This document shows, piece after piece, positions 19,466-29,622 of a DNA stretch of 64,000 nucleotides. The number at the start of each line of letters is the position of its first letter. The first letter of the stretch is position 1. The DNA is from Sulfuritalea sp. (lineage in GTDB: Bacteria > Pseudomonadota > Gammaproteobacteria > Burkholderiales > Rhodocyclaceae), in assembly GCA_016710465.1 (NCBI GenBank), contig JADJVS010000016.1, forward strand, positions 930,001 to 994,000, written 5' to 3'. Position numbers and translations under genes: made by a program. The notes below the pieces were generated by a model. The model was not told where the DNA came from, searched no databases, and saw only the letters and a list, made by a program, of their open reading frames with translations.

Positions 19466-20695
19466 ATGAGCGCTTCATTGATCAAGATTCCGGTGCAGGG
19501 CCAGAAAATCGTAGCCGGACAACCCATTCCGGACAATCCGATCATCCCGTACATCGAGGGCGACGGCATCGGAATCGACATCACCCCGGTAATGATCAAG
19601 GTGGTCGACGCGGCGGTTGAGAAATCCTACGGCGGCAAGCGCAAAATTTCATGGATGGAGGTCTTTGCCGGTGAAAAGGCAACTCGGCTATATGGCCCCG
19701 ATGTTTGGCTCCCCGCCGAGACAATCACTGCCTGCAAGGACTATTCGGTATCGATCAAGGGACCGTTGACCACTCCGGTAGGTGGAGGAATTCGATCGCT
19801 AAACGTTGCCCTGCGCCAGGAAATGGACCTTTACCAGTGCGTCCGCCCCGTTCGCTATTTCCGGGGCATTCCGTCACCGCTGAAGGATCCAAGCAAGACC
19901 GACATGGTGATCTATCGGGAGAACACCGAGGATATCTATTGCGGCGTCGAATGGCAGGCGGAAACCGCCGCCGCGAAAAAACTCGTCAAGTTCCTGCAGG
20001 AGGAAATGGGGGTCACCAAGATCCGCTTCCCCAATACATCCGGTATTGGCATCAAGCCCGTCTCACGCGAAGGCACCGAGCGCTTGGTGCGCGCCGCGAT
20101 CAAGTATGCGATCGCCAACAAGCGCAAGTCAGTGACCCTGGTGCATAAGGGCAATATCATGAAATTCACGGAAGGTGCGTTTCGTGACTGGGGCTACGCG
20201 TTAGCCAAGAATGAATTTGGCGGTATCGAAATCGACGGCGGCCCCTGGCTCAAGTTACCCAATGGCATCGTGGTCAAGGATGCCATTGCCGACGCATTCC
20301 TGCAGCAGATTCTCCTGCGCCCGGCGGAATACGACGTGATTGCCACGCTGAACTTGAACGGCGACTATATTTCCGACGCACTGGCAGCCCAGGTCGGCGG
20401 AATCGGTATTGCGCCCGGCGCCAACATTTCCGATTTGTACGCCTGCTTTGAAGCCACGCATGGCACCGCGCCGAAGTATGCAGGCAAGGACTACGTCAAT
20501 CCAGGCTCCCTTATCCTTTCGGCTGAAATGATGTTGCGCCACATGGGTTGGATCGAGGCCGCAGACTTGATTATCAAAGCGATGGAAGCCGCCATCGGCG
20601 ACAAAGTCGTTACCTATGACTTCGCGCGCCTGATGGACGGTGCCACCGAAGTCAAATGCTCAGCCTTTGGTCAGGCGATGATCGATCGAATGTAG
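19466..20695 (+). CDS. icd: NADP-dependent isocitrate dehydrogenase, dimeric type
   Basis: 409-residue homodimeric enzyme of the decarboxylating dehydrogenase family. The active-site stretch GGGIRSLNVALRQ carries Ser111, equivalent to E. coli Ser113, the residue phosphorylated by AceK. YRENTEDIYCGVEW and the HKGNIMKFTEG stretch are further family motifs. A GGAG site precedes the ATG. It lies 147 bases after the monomeric isozyme and ends at a strong bidirectional terminator. With aceK, aceA and aceB nearby, this is the regulated branch-point enzyme. Confidence 0.97.
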   Translation: MSASLIKIPVQGQKIVAGQPIPDNPIIPYIEGDGIGIDITPVMIKVVDAAVEKSYGGKRKISWMEVFAGEKATRLYGPDVWLPAETITACKDYSVSIKGPLTTPVGGGIRSLNVALRQEMDLYQCVRPVRYFRGIPSPLKDPSKTDMVIYRENTEDIYCGVEWQAETAAAKKLVKFLQEEMGVTKIRFPNTSGIGIKPVSREGTERLVRAAIKYAIANKRKSVTLVHKGNIMKFTEGAFRDWGYALAKNEFGGIEIDGGPWLKLPNGIVVKDAIADAFLQQILLRPAEYDVIATLNLNGDYISDALAAQVGGIGIAPGANISDLYACFEATHGTAPKYAGKDYVNPGSLILSAEMMLRHMGWIEAADLIIKAMEAAIGDKVVTYDFARLMDGATEVKCSAFGQAMIDRM

Positions 20696-20710
20696 GCGAT
20701 CAAACGCAAA

Positions 20711-20745
20711 AAAGCAAAGCCCGCCATTCGGCGGGCTTTGCTTTT
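20711..20745. terminator. Bidirectional intrinsic terminator (icd / cold-shock gene)
   Basis: A perfect 12-bp stem (20714-20725 with 20730-20741) is flanked by an A run on the left and TTTT on the right. It can therefore stop the plus-strand icd transcript and the convergent minus-strand cold-shock transcript. Confidence 0.88.
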
Positions 20746-20780
20746 CGGAACTGGAATACCCAGGAACCGAAACGGACTCG

Positions 20781-20984
20781 TCAAGCCTTCTGGATATTTG
20801 ACGCCTGCTTGCCCTTCGGACCCTGAACCACGTCAAAGGAAACCTTTTCGCCTTCCTTCAGCGACTTGAAGCCCGACATGTTGATGGCCGAGAAATGCGC
20901 GAACAAGTCTTCGCTTCCGTCATCGGGGGTAATGAAGCCGAAACCCTTGGCGTCGTTGAACCACTTAACAGTACCAGTTGCCAT
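20781..20984 (-). CDS. Cold-shock-domain protein (CspA family)
   Basis: 67-residue single cold-shock domain that binds single-stranded nucleic acid as an RNA chaperone. RNP1 (KGFGFITP) and RNP2 (LFAHFSAI) are both intact, and the opening MATGTVKWFNDAKG is typical. An AAGGAAAAG site precedes the ATG. It is convergent with icd across a shared terminator. Expression control by temperature cannot be judged from sequence alone, since many CspA paralogs are constitutive. Confidence 0.96.
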   Translation of the reverse strand: MATGTVKWFNDAKGFGFITPDDGSEDLFAHFSAINMSGFKSLKEGEKVSFDVVQGPKGKQASNIQKA

Positions 20985-21344
20985 GTAACTTTTCCTTAAT
21001 CAAAAACGAACGAATCGGCCACCGCTGCGGGCTGCAAGACACCGCACCCCGGCCGGGGCATGTTTTGGGTCAATTTCGGAACGGCAGAGGGAGCCAAGCG
21101 GCGATTCAGAGGAGCTGCAAGAACAGGCTATGAGACGACCGTAGGTCACTGCGGGGAATTTGAGCCAAACACGGTTCGCGTTTTACGCATATTGTCAAGC
21201 AGCGTCAAGAACTTTCGATGCTGCATTGCACATCCCGCCGTCCTTGATTTTCCTCCTGTTGGCCCGACCTAAGTCACTGGCGCTGTGCTATTCCCCTCTT
21301 TTTCGAAGTGTTGAACCGCGCTGGATTCACTTTACAATCGGGCG
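20985..21344. other. Intergenic region between the cold-shock gene and clpS (360 bp)
   Basis: This should contain the leader and promoter of the minus-strand cold-shock gene and the promoter of clpS. A 12-bp palindrome CCCCGGCCGGGG is at 21047-21058. A plausible clpS promoter lies at the right edge. No small gene or RNA could be supported. Confidence 0.55.
21311..21338 (+). promoter_or_regulatory. Candidate clpS promoter very close to the start codon
   Basis: TTGAAC (21311-21316) and TACAAT (21333-21338) have a 16-base spacer. The clpS ATG is only six bases past the -10, so transcription would begin at or about the start codon and could give a leaderless mRNA. Confidence 0.45.
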
Positions 21345-21665
21345 ATGGCCACACGCAAGCAAGTTGAAATTGGAGGCGGCGCCGCCTTGGCGCCACAGCA
21401 AAGCAAGACCAAGCCGCCACCAATGTATAAGGTTTTACTGCTTAACGACGACTTCACGCCGATGGATTTCGTCGTCATCGTTCTGGAAAAGTTTTTCGGT
21501 CTTTCGCGGGAGCAGTCAACGCAGGTGATGCTCAAGGTGCACCGTGAAGGCAAGGGAGCTTGTGGGGTTTATCCACATGACGTCGCTGCCACCAAGGTGC
21601 AGCAGGTCAGCGAATATTCGCGCAGGCACCAGCACCCGCTGGCTTGTGTAATGGAGGAAGACTGA
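21345..21665 (+). CDS. clpS: ATP-dependent Clp protease adaptor ClpS
   Basis: 106-residue adaptor that binds N-degron substrates and delivers them to ClpAP. The family core MYKVLLLNDDFTPMDFV and the HREGKGACGVYPHDVAATKV stretch are intact. The N-terminal 26 residues are the flexible extension that engages ClpA. The stop overlaps the clpA start as TGATG, so the adaptor and unfoldase should be produced together. A ribosome site is weak or absent at this ATG. Confidence 0.95.
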   Translation: MATRKQVEIGGGAALAPQQSKTKPPPMYKVLLLNDDFTPMDFVVIVLEKFFGLSREQSTQVMLKVHREGKGACGVYPHDVAATKVQQVSEYSRRHQHPLACVMEED

Positions 21666-23941
21666 TGATTGCCCAGGAACTTGAAGTCAGCTTGCACATG
21701 GCATTTGTCGAGGCAAGGCAAAAGCGACACGAATTCATCACCGTTGAGCACTTGCTGCTTGCGCTACTCGACAACCCGTCGGCCGCCGAAGTCCTTCGCG
21801 CATGCGCGGCGGACATCGAGGGTCTGCGCAAGGAACTGCTGACCTTTATCAACGAGCACACTCCGACTGTCGCCGGTAGCGATGAGATCGACACCCAGCC
21901 GACACTTGGATTCCAGAGGGTCATCCAACGCGCGATTCTCCATGTGCAATCATCGGGAAAGAAGGAAGTGACCGGCGCCAACGTCCTCGTCGCGATCTTC
22001 GGAGAAAAGGATTCGCACGCCGTGTTCTTCCTCCAGCGCCAGAACGTTTCGCGCCTGGACGTGGTGAATTTCATCTCGCACGGCATTACCAAGACGCCGC
22101 AGGGTCGCAGCGGCAAGGAAGAACCCGCCGAGACTGAAACCGAGACCCAGGAAAAGGGCGGCGCGCTGGAAAACTTCACCCAGAACTTGAACCAGCTTGC
22201 GCTTACGGGAAAGATCGACCCGCTGATCGGCCGGGACAAGGAGCTGGAGCGCGTGATCCAAACGCTCTGCCGCCGCCGAAAAAACAATCCATTGCTTGTC
22301 GGCGAAGCCGGTGTCGGCAAAACCGCAATCGCTGAAGGCCTCGCCCGCCACATTATCGAGGGGCGGGTTCCGGAAATCCTCGCCAATGCGACGGTGTATT
22401 GCCTGGACATGGGCGCCCTGCTCGCCGGCACGAAGTATCGCGGCGATTTCGAGCAGCGCCTGAAAGGGGTGCTGAAGCAGTTGGCGGACAATCCCAATGC
22501 CATACTCTTCATCGACGAGATCCATACCCTGATAGGTGCCGGTGCGGCCTCGGGGGGAACCATGGATGCGTCCAACCTGCTCAAGCCGGCACTATCGTCG
22601 GGCGCGCTGAAGTGCATCGGCGCAACGACCTACACCGAATTCCGCGGCGTCTTCGAGAAGGACCACGCCTTGTCGCGGCGCTTCCAGAAGGTCGACGTCA
22701 ACGAACCGTCGATCAATGAAACGGTATCGATCCTTCGCGGCCTCAAGTCACGCTTCGAGGAACATCACGGCGTCAAGTATTCCGCGGCGGCGATATCAAG
22801 CGCGGCCGAACTGGCGGCCAAGTACATCAACGACCGCCACCTTCCGGACAAGGCGATCGATGTCATCGACGAAGCCGGCGCGGCGCAGCGCATCCTGCCG
22901 AAGTCGAAGCAGAAGAAGACCATAGGCAAACTCGAGATCGAGGATATCGTGGCCAAGATCGCGCGCATTCCGCCACAGCATGTATCGGCCGACGATCGCT
23001 CAGCGCTGAAAAACCTCGACCGGGATCTGAAGAACATGGTCTTTGGCCAGGAAGCCGCGATAGACGCCCTGGCCAAGGCGATCAAGATGTCGCGTTCCGG
23101 TCTGGGCGATCCGCAGAAGCCGATCGGCTGCTTCCTGTTTTCGGGCCCGACCGGCGTCGGCAAGACCGAGGTCGCGCGCCAACTGGCCTATGGAATGGGC
23201 ATCGAATTGATCCGCTTCGACATGTCCGAATACATGGAACGCCACGCCGTGAGCCGCTTGATCGGCGCGCCTCCGGGATATGTCGGGTTTGATCAGGGCG
23301 GCCTCCTCACCGAGGCCGTGACCAAGAAGCCGCATGCCGTTCTGCTACTCGACGAAATCGAGAAAGCTCATCCGGAGGTGTTCAACATCCTGCTGCAGGT
23401 GATGGACCATGGAACGCTGACCGACAACAACGGACGCAAGGCGGACTTCCGCAATGTCGTCATCGTCATGACCACGAATGCCGGAGCCGAAGCCCTGCAG
23501 AAGACCAGCATCGGCTTTACCGCAAACAAAGGCCAGGGCGACGAAATGGCCGACATCAAGCGCATGTTCACGCCCGAGTTCCGCAACCGCCTGGATGCAA
23601 TCATTTCCTTCCGCGCGCTGGACGCCGAAATTATTTTGCGCGTCGTCGACAAATTCCTGATGCAGCTTGAGGGTCAATTGCACGAAAAGAAGGTGGAAGC
23701 CATCTTCACCGATGCCTTGCGCGCCTGGCTTGCGGAAAAAGGCTTCGATCCCCTGATGGGCGCCCGCCCGATGGCACGACTGATCCAGGATACGATTCGC
23801 TCCGCGCTCGCCGACGAACTGCTTTTTGGACGACTGGTACACGGCGGTCGCGTCACCATCGACCTCGACGACCACGAGAAGCTCAAGCTTGGTTTTGATG
23901 AAGTGGCGAATACGGCGACAGTCGCCGCGCCACTTGAATAG
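21665..23941 (+). CDS. clpA: ATP-dependent Clp protease ATPase subunit ClpA
   Basis: 758-residue AAA+ unfoldase that feeds substrates to the ClpP peptidase. An N-terminal Clp repeat domain (about 1-145) precedes two AAA+ modules. The first has Walker A GEAGVGKTA and the second GPTGVGKTE, and each is followed by a Walker B (LFIDEIH, LLLDEIEKA). The start MIAQELEVSLH overlaps the clpS stop and has a GGAGG site. The clpP gene is not in this window. Confidence 0.97.
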   Translation: MIAQELEVSLHMAFVEARQKRHEFITVEHLLLALLDNPSAAEVLRACAADIEGLRKELLTFINEHTPTVAGSDEIDTQPTLGFQRVIQRAILHVQSSGKKEVTGANVLVAIFGEKDSHAVFFLQRQNVSRLDVVNFISHGITKTPQGRSGKEEPAETETETQEKGGALENFTQNLNQLALTGKIDPLIGRDKELERVIQTLCRRRKNNPLLVGEAGVGKTAIAEGLARHIIEGRVPEILANATVYCLDMGALLAGTKYRGDFEQRLKGVLKQLADNPNAILFIDEIHTLIGAGAASGGTMDASNLLKPALSSGALKCIGATTYTEFRGVFEKDHALSRRFQKVDVNEPSINETVSILRGLKSRFEEHHGVKYSAAAISSAAELAAKYINDRHLPDKAIDVIDEAGAAQRILPKSKQKKTIGKLEIEDIVAKIARIPPQHVSADDRSALKNLDRDLKNMVFGQEAAIDALAKAIKMSRSGLGDPQKPIGCFLFSGPTGVGKTEVARQLAYGMGIELIRFDMSEYMERHAVSRLIGAPPGYVGFDQGGLLTEAVTKKPHAVLLLDEIEKAHPEVFNILLQVMDHGTLTDNNGRKADFRNVVIVMTTNAGAEALQKTSIGFTANKGQGDEMADIKRMFTPEFRNRLDAIISFRALDAEIILRVVDKFLMQLEGQLHEKKVEAIFTDALRAWLAEKGFDPLMGARPMARLIQDTIRSALADELLFGRLVHGGRVTIDLDDHEKLKLGFDEVANTATVAAPLE

Positions 23942-23992
23942 TTCACTGACTTCTACCCCTCTTGCCGATCAGCCGTGGATTCGGGAATTTCC

Positions 23993-24475
23993 ATGATGAG
24001 CTTCCTTACCACCGACCTTTGCGACGCCAACGAGGACAGGGTGCGCGTCGTCGAGCCCATGTTCAGCAGTTTTGGCGGTCGCGATTCGTTCCATGGTCGC
24101 ATCGCCACGTTAAAGCTGTTTGAGGACAACTCGCTGGTGCGCAAGACTCTCGAGTCCCCCGGTAGCGGACGAGTGCTGGTGATCGACGGTGGCGGTAGTC
24201 TGAGACGTGCGCTGGTGGGTGATCAACTTGCCGCCCTGGCCGTAAAGAACTCCTGGGCGGGCATGGTTGTCTATGGCTGCATCCGAGATTCGCGGGCCAT
24301 CGGCGAAATGGATATTGGCGTGTTTGCGCTCGACACCCATCCGATGAAAACGCGCAAGTTGAATACCGGGGAGGCCGAGCTACCGGTCACGTTTGGCGGT
24401 GTAAGCTTCGTGCCCGGGGAATGGCTCTATGCAGACGAGGATGGCGTGATTGTGAGTGCGACAGCCCTCCACTGA
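23993..24475 (+). CDS. rraA: RraA family protein (regulator of RNase E activity)
   Basis: 160-residue protein of the RraA/HMG-aldolase-like family. E. coli RraA binds RNase E and inhibits its activity; some relatives are aldolases. Segments LTTDLCDANED, the glycine-rich VIDGGGSLRRALVGDQLA, and YGCIRDSRAI are all present. The start is one of two adjacent ATGs (23993 or 23996). It follows clpA by 51 bases in the same direction, so cotranscription is possible. Confidence 0.9.
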   Translation: MMSFLTTDLCDANEDRVRVVEPMFSSFGGRDSFHGRIATLKLFEDNSLVRKTLESPGSGRVLVIDGGGSLRRALVGDQLAALAVKNSWAGMVVYGCIRDSRAIGEMDIGVFALDTHPMKTRKLNTGEAELPVTFGGVSFVPGEWLYADEDGVIVSATALH

Positions 24476-24480
24476 ATACT

Positions 24481-24492
24481 AGTCTTATATAA
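24481..24492. promoter_or_regulatory. Upstream partial copy of the aceA operator
   Basis: AGTCTTATATAA here repeats the first 12 bases of the perfect palindrome 116 bases downstream; the right arm is degenerate (AAACA). It begins five bases after the rraA stop. Two spaced sites could allow looping. Confidence 0.5.
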
Positions 24493-24596
24493 AACACATG
24501 TCAGGCAAAGAACTGACTTCACGATTTAGAATTTGCTTTTGTATTGCGAAATAGCTGCCTTATCGCATTGTTAATACAGATTAAAAAATTGTGTTA

Positions 24597-24612
24597 AGTC
24601 TTATATAAGACT
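24597..24612. promoter_or_regulatory. 16-bp palindromic operator at the aceA promoter
   Basis: AGTCTTATATAAGACT is a perfect 16-bp palindrome, ending one base before the -35 element of the aceA promoter. Its position suits a repressor or an activator touching RNA polymerase. The cognate regulator is unknown, and the LysR gene downstream is one candidate. Confidence 0.65.
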
Positions 24613-24613
24613 G

Positions 24614-24642
24614 TTGCTGCAACGCAAAATCCTCTCTATACT
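24614..24642 (+). promoter_or_regulatory. Sigma-70-type promoter of aceA
   Basis: TTGCTG (24614-24619) and TATACT (24637-24642) are 17 bases apart, 59 bases before the aceA ATG. Both hexamers are good matches. Confidence 0.65.
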
Positions 24643-24701
24643 GTCGACACCGCTCCGACGTGGAGCACTTCTTTTCGACAACCCCTGCAAGAGGATTCAT
24701 C

Positions 24702-26012
24702 ATGACAGATCGCAAAGCACAAGCGGCCGCCCTGGCCAAGGACTGGGCCGAAAATCCCCGCTGGAAAAGCGTCAAGCGCGGCTACAGCGCTGAAGACGTA
24801 GTTCGCCTGCGCGGTACATTCCCGATCGAATACACCGTCGCCAAGCGAGGCGCCGAGAAGCTCTGGTCGCTGGTGAACGGCTCGGCCAAAAAAGGCTATG
24901 TCAATGCCTTCGGCGCAATCTCTGCCGGCCAGGCCATGCAGCAGGCGAAAGCCGGCCTCGAGGCCGTCTATCTGTCAGGCTGGCAGGTCGCCGCCGACGG
25001 CAACACCTCCGAGACCATGTACCCGGACCAGTCACTGTATGCCTACGACTCGGTGCCGACCATGGTTCGCCGCATCAACAACACCTTCAAGCGTGCCGAC
25101 GAGATCCAGTGGTCGCGTGGCATCGATCCGGAAAGCAAGGAGTTCATTGACTACTTCCTGCCCATCGTGGCGGATGCTGAAGCCGGGTTTGGTGGCGTAC
25201 TGAACGCCTTCGAACTGATGAAGAACATGATCACCGCCGGTGCCGCCGGCGTGCATTTCGAAGACCAATTGGCGGCAGTGAAGAAGTGCGGCCACATGGG
25301 TGGGAAGGTGCTGGTGCCGACCAACGAGGCCGTCGAGAAACTGATCGCCGCGCGCTTTGCCGCCGACACCATGGGCGTGCCGACCATCATCCTGGCCCGC
25401 ACCGATGCCGAAGCCGCCAACCTGCTGACCTCGGACCATGACGCCAACGACAAGCCCTTCGTCACCGGCGAGCGCACGCCGGAAGGCTTCTACCGCGTCA
25501 AGAACGGCCTTGAGCAGTCGATCAGCCGCGGCGTCGCTTACGCGCCGTATGCCGATCTGGTCTGGTGCGAGACCGGCAAGCCCGACCTCGGCTTCGCCCG
25601 TGAGTTCTCCCAGGCGGTGCAGGCCGCATCTCCAGGGAAGCTGCTGTCCTACAACTGCTCGCCCTCCTTCAACTGGAAGAAGAACCTCGACGACAAGACC
25701 ATCGCCAAGTTCCAGGACGAACTCGCCGCGATGGGCTACAAGTACCAGTTCATCACCCTGGCCGGCATCCACATCAACTGGTTCCAGACATTCCAGTTTG
25801 CCCACGCCTACGCCCGCGGCGAAGGCATGAAGCACTACGTCGACATGGTGCAGGAACCCGAGTTCGCCGCGCGCGACAAGGGCTACACCTTCGTTTCGCA
25901 CCAGCAGGAAGTCGGTGTCGGCTACTTCGACGACGTCACCACCGTGATCCAGGGCGGCGCATCGTCGGTGACTGCACTGCACGGCTCGACCGAGGAAGAG
26001 CAGTTCCACTAA
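24702..26012 (+). CDS. aceA: Isocitrate lyase
   Basis: 436-residue enzyme that splits isocitrate to glyoxylate and succinate, the first step of the glyoxylate bypass. The catalytic KKCGH motif is at 194-198 with Cys196. The start MTDRKAQAAAL has an AGAGGA site, and an upstream in-frame extension lacks similarity. The gene has its own promoter with an adjoining palindromic operator and ends at an intrinsic terminator. Malate synthase is 2 kb downstream in a separate unit. Confidence 0.97.
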   Translation: MTDRKAQAAALAKDWAENPRWKSVKRGYSAEDVVRLRGTFPIEYTVAKRGAEKLWSLVNGSAKKGYVNAFGAISAGQAMQQAKAGLEAVYLSGWQVAADGNTSETMYPDQSLYAYDSVPTMVRRINNTFKRADEIQWSRGIDPESKEFIDYFLPIVADAEAGFGGVLNAFELMKNMITAGAAGVHFEDQLAAVKKCGHMGGKVLVPTNEAVEKLIAARFAADTMGVPTIILARTDAEAANLLTSDHDANDKPFVTGERTPEGFYRVKNGLEQSISRGVAYAPYADLVWCETGKPDLGFAREFSQAVQAASPGKLLSYNCSPSFNWKKNLDDKTIAKFQDELAAMGYKYQFITLAGIHINWFQTFQFAHAYARGEGMKHYVDMVQEPEFAARDKGYTFVSHQQEVGVGYFDDVTTVIQGGASSVTALHGSTEEEQFH

Positions 26013-26036
26013 GCAATCCAGGCATCGCTTCACTCA

Positions 26037-26071
26037 AGGCCGTAGCGGGAAACCGCTGCGGCCTTTTCTTA
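26037..26071 (+). terminator. Intrinsic terminator of aceA
   Basis: A GC-rich stem (about 26037-26049 with 26054-26066, one mismatch), an AAAC-type loop and a following TTTTCTT run lie about 25 bases past the aceA stop. Confidence 0.8.
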
Positions 26072-26185
26072 TGTCCGACCGGCAGGCGCTGACGGTACCA
26101 GCAGGATTGCGTTACAGTCGGCGCAGGGAACAGACGCAAACCAGGCACAACCATGGGCGACGGACGCAGCCAGAAAGGTAAGTCG

Positions 26186-27046
26186 ATGCTCTTGTCTGCC
26201 ATCCAGATCGGCCTGCTGGCCTATGCCGGACTGGCCGCGCTGATCTACTTCAAGCAGGACGCTTTGGTGTTCCAGGCGGCGATGGAGCGCGGGTATGAGG
26301 CTACGCCGGCCCGCATCGGCCTGCGTTTCGATGCATTGACACTGGCCACCGAAGACGGCGAAGCGCTCGACGCCTGGCATGTCCCGACCAGGGCCGGCGC
26401 CAGCGCACGCGGCCTTGTCCTGGTCTTCCACGGCAATGCCGGCAACATCGGCCATCGCCTTGACTATCTGCGCATGTTCCACGATCTCGGTTATGCCAGT
26501 CTGATCCTTGACTACCGCGGCTACGGCCGCAGCAGCGGCAAGCCATCGGAGGACGGCACCTACCTCGATGCCGCCGCCGCTTGGCGCCATGCCACGCAAG
26601 TGCTTGGCTACCCGGCCGCAAGGATCGTACTCTTCGGTGAATCCATGGGCGGCGCGGTAGCGGCGCAACTCGCTGCGGTGCAAAAGCCGGCTGCGCTGGT
26701 GCTGGCCTCGACTTTCACTTCGGTACCGGACCTCGGCGCAAAGATCTACCCGTGGCTGCCGGTTCGCGCGCTCGCCCGCATCCGCTATGACACGCGCAAG
26801 CGCCTGGCAACGATCGCCTCGCCGGTGCTGGTGATCCACAGCCGAGGCGATGACATCATTCCCTTTTCCCATGGCGAGCAGTTGTTTGCCGCTGCAATAT
26901 CGCCCAAGCAGATCCTCGAAATCGAGGGCGGCCACAACGAAGGCTTCGTCTTCAACCGCGAGGCATGGGTACGCGGGCTCGATGACTTCCTGCGTGCGGC
27001 CCTCGAGCCACAAGCGGCTCAGACGCCGGCTGCCGCCGTCCAGTAG
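26186..27046 (+). CDS. Alpha/beta hydrolase (BEM46-like), membrane-anchored
   Basis: 286-residue protein with an N-terminal hydrophobic segment (about residues 2-22) that probably anchors it. The fold shows the FHGNAGN oxyanion stretch, the LDYRGYGRSSG motif, and nucleophile elbow GESMGG. A C-terminal Asp in HSRGDD and His in GGHNEGF complete a Ser/Asp/His triad. The substrate is unknown. The start at 26186 has an AAAGG site; an ATG at 26153 is possible but lacks one. The 3' end overlaps the convergent LysR gene by 28 bases. Confidence 0.85.
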   Translation: MLLSAIQIGLLAYAGLAALIYFKQDALVFQAAMERGYEATPARIGLRFDALTLATEDGEALDAWHVPTRAGASARGLVLVFHGNAGNIGHRLDYLRMFHDLGYASLILDYRGYGRSSGKPSEDGTYLDAAAAWRHATQVLGYPAARIVLFGESMGGAVAAQLAAVQKPAALVLASTFTSVPDLGAKIYPWLPVRALARIRYDTRKRLATIASPVLVIHSRGDDIIPFSHGEQLFAAAISPKQILEIEGGHNEGFVFNREAWVRGLDDFLRAALEPQAAQTPAAAVQ

Positions 27047-27924
27047 GCGGAATCGCGCCAGCGCGCCTTCAGCAGGTCGATGAACGAGCGTACGCGCAGC
27101 GGCAGGTGGCGGCGTTGCGGCACCACGGCGTGGATGCCCACCGGCGGTGCGGCGAACTCATCGAGCACCGTCACCAGCCGTCCGGCCTTGATGTCGGCAC
27201 CAACTTCCCACAGGGAGCGCCAGGCCAGGCCTTTGCCGGCCAGCGCCCAGTCGTGGAGTACCGCACCGTCATTGCACTCGAAGCCGCCGCCCACTTTGAA
27301 CACCCTGACCTCGTCGTCGATGCGCAGGGTCCATCCGCGCTGCTGGCGCAGCGACAGGCAGTTATGCTCGGCAAGAAGAGTCGGCGCTGGCGGTACGCCG
27401 AATCTTGCGATGTAGTCGGGACTGGCGACCACCACCCGGCGCATTTCCCCCAGGCGAATGCTGATCAGGCTGGAATCGGCCAAGTCGCCGATGCGGATCG
27501 CGCAGTCGACGTTTTCTTCGACCAGATCCACAAGGCGATCGGAAAGCTCGAGGCGAACCGTGACTTCCGGATTCTCCGTCATGAAGTCCATGAGCAGGGG
27601 CGCCACATGGCGCCGCCCAAACCCGGCCGGCGCAGAGACTTTGAGATGGCCGCCGGGACGAATCCCACCCAGGCTCACCGCCCCCTCGGCGTCCGCCAGT
27701 TCGCGCAGGATGCGCTGGCAGTCCTCGAGAAAGGCGGCGCCTTCGAAGGTGAGAGAGATCCGCCGCGTCGTGCGCAGCAGCAACTTGGCACCGAGGCGCT
27801 CTTCCAGCGCATCGAGACGCCGCCCGATGATGGCTGGCGTAACCCCCTCGACCCTGGCTGCCGCCGACAGGCTGCCGCGACTTGCAACACTGACGAAGGC
27901 AGAAATCTGCTTGAATTGGTCCAT
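27019..27924 (-). CDS. LysR family transcriptional regulator
   Basis: 301-residue regulator with an N-terminal winged helix (about 1-60; FVSVASRGSLSAAARVEGVTPAIIGRRLDALEE) and a C-terminal periplasmic-binding-type effector domain. It is divergent from malate synthase with a 105-base gap, the classic LysR arrangement, and so may control aceB and possibly aceA. The gap includes a near-palindrome TTAGTAACTAA and other AT-rich dyads. The effector cannot be predicted. No clear ribosome site precedes the ATG. Confidence 0.9.
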   Translation of the reverse strand: MDQFKQISAFVSVASRGSLSAAARVEGVTPAIIGRRLDALEERLGAKLLLRTTRRISLTFEGAAFLEDCQRILRELADAEGAVSLGGIRPGGHLKVSAPAGFGRRHVAPLLMDFMTENPEVTVRLELSDRLVDLVEENVDCAIRIGDLADSSLISIRLGEMRRVVVASPDYIARFGVPPAPTLLAEHNCLSLRQQRGWTLRIDDEVRVFKVGGGFECNDGAVLHDWALAGKGLAWRSLWEVGADIKAGRLVTVLDEFAAPPVGIHAVVPQRRHLPLRVRSFIDLLKARWRDSAYWTAAAGV

Positions 27925-28029
27925 TACATACTTTTAGTAACTAATCATTTGATCTCATAGTAGCTTCTATATCCTATTTGGCAAGAATAGAATTTGACCA
28001 TCCCAGCAACCCATATCAAGGAGTTCCCC

Positions 28030-29622
<1,593 letters not shown>

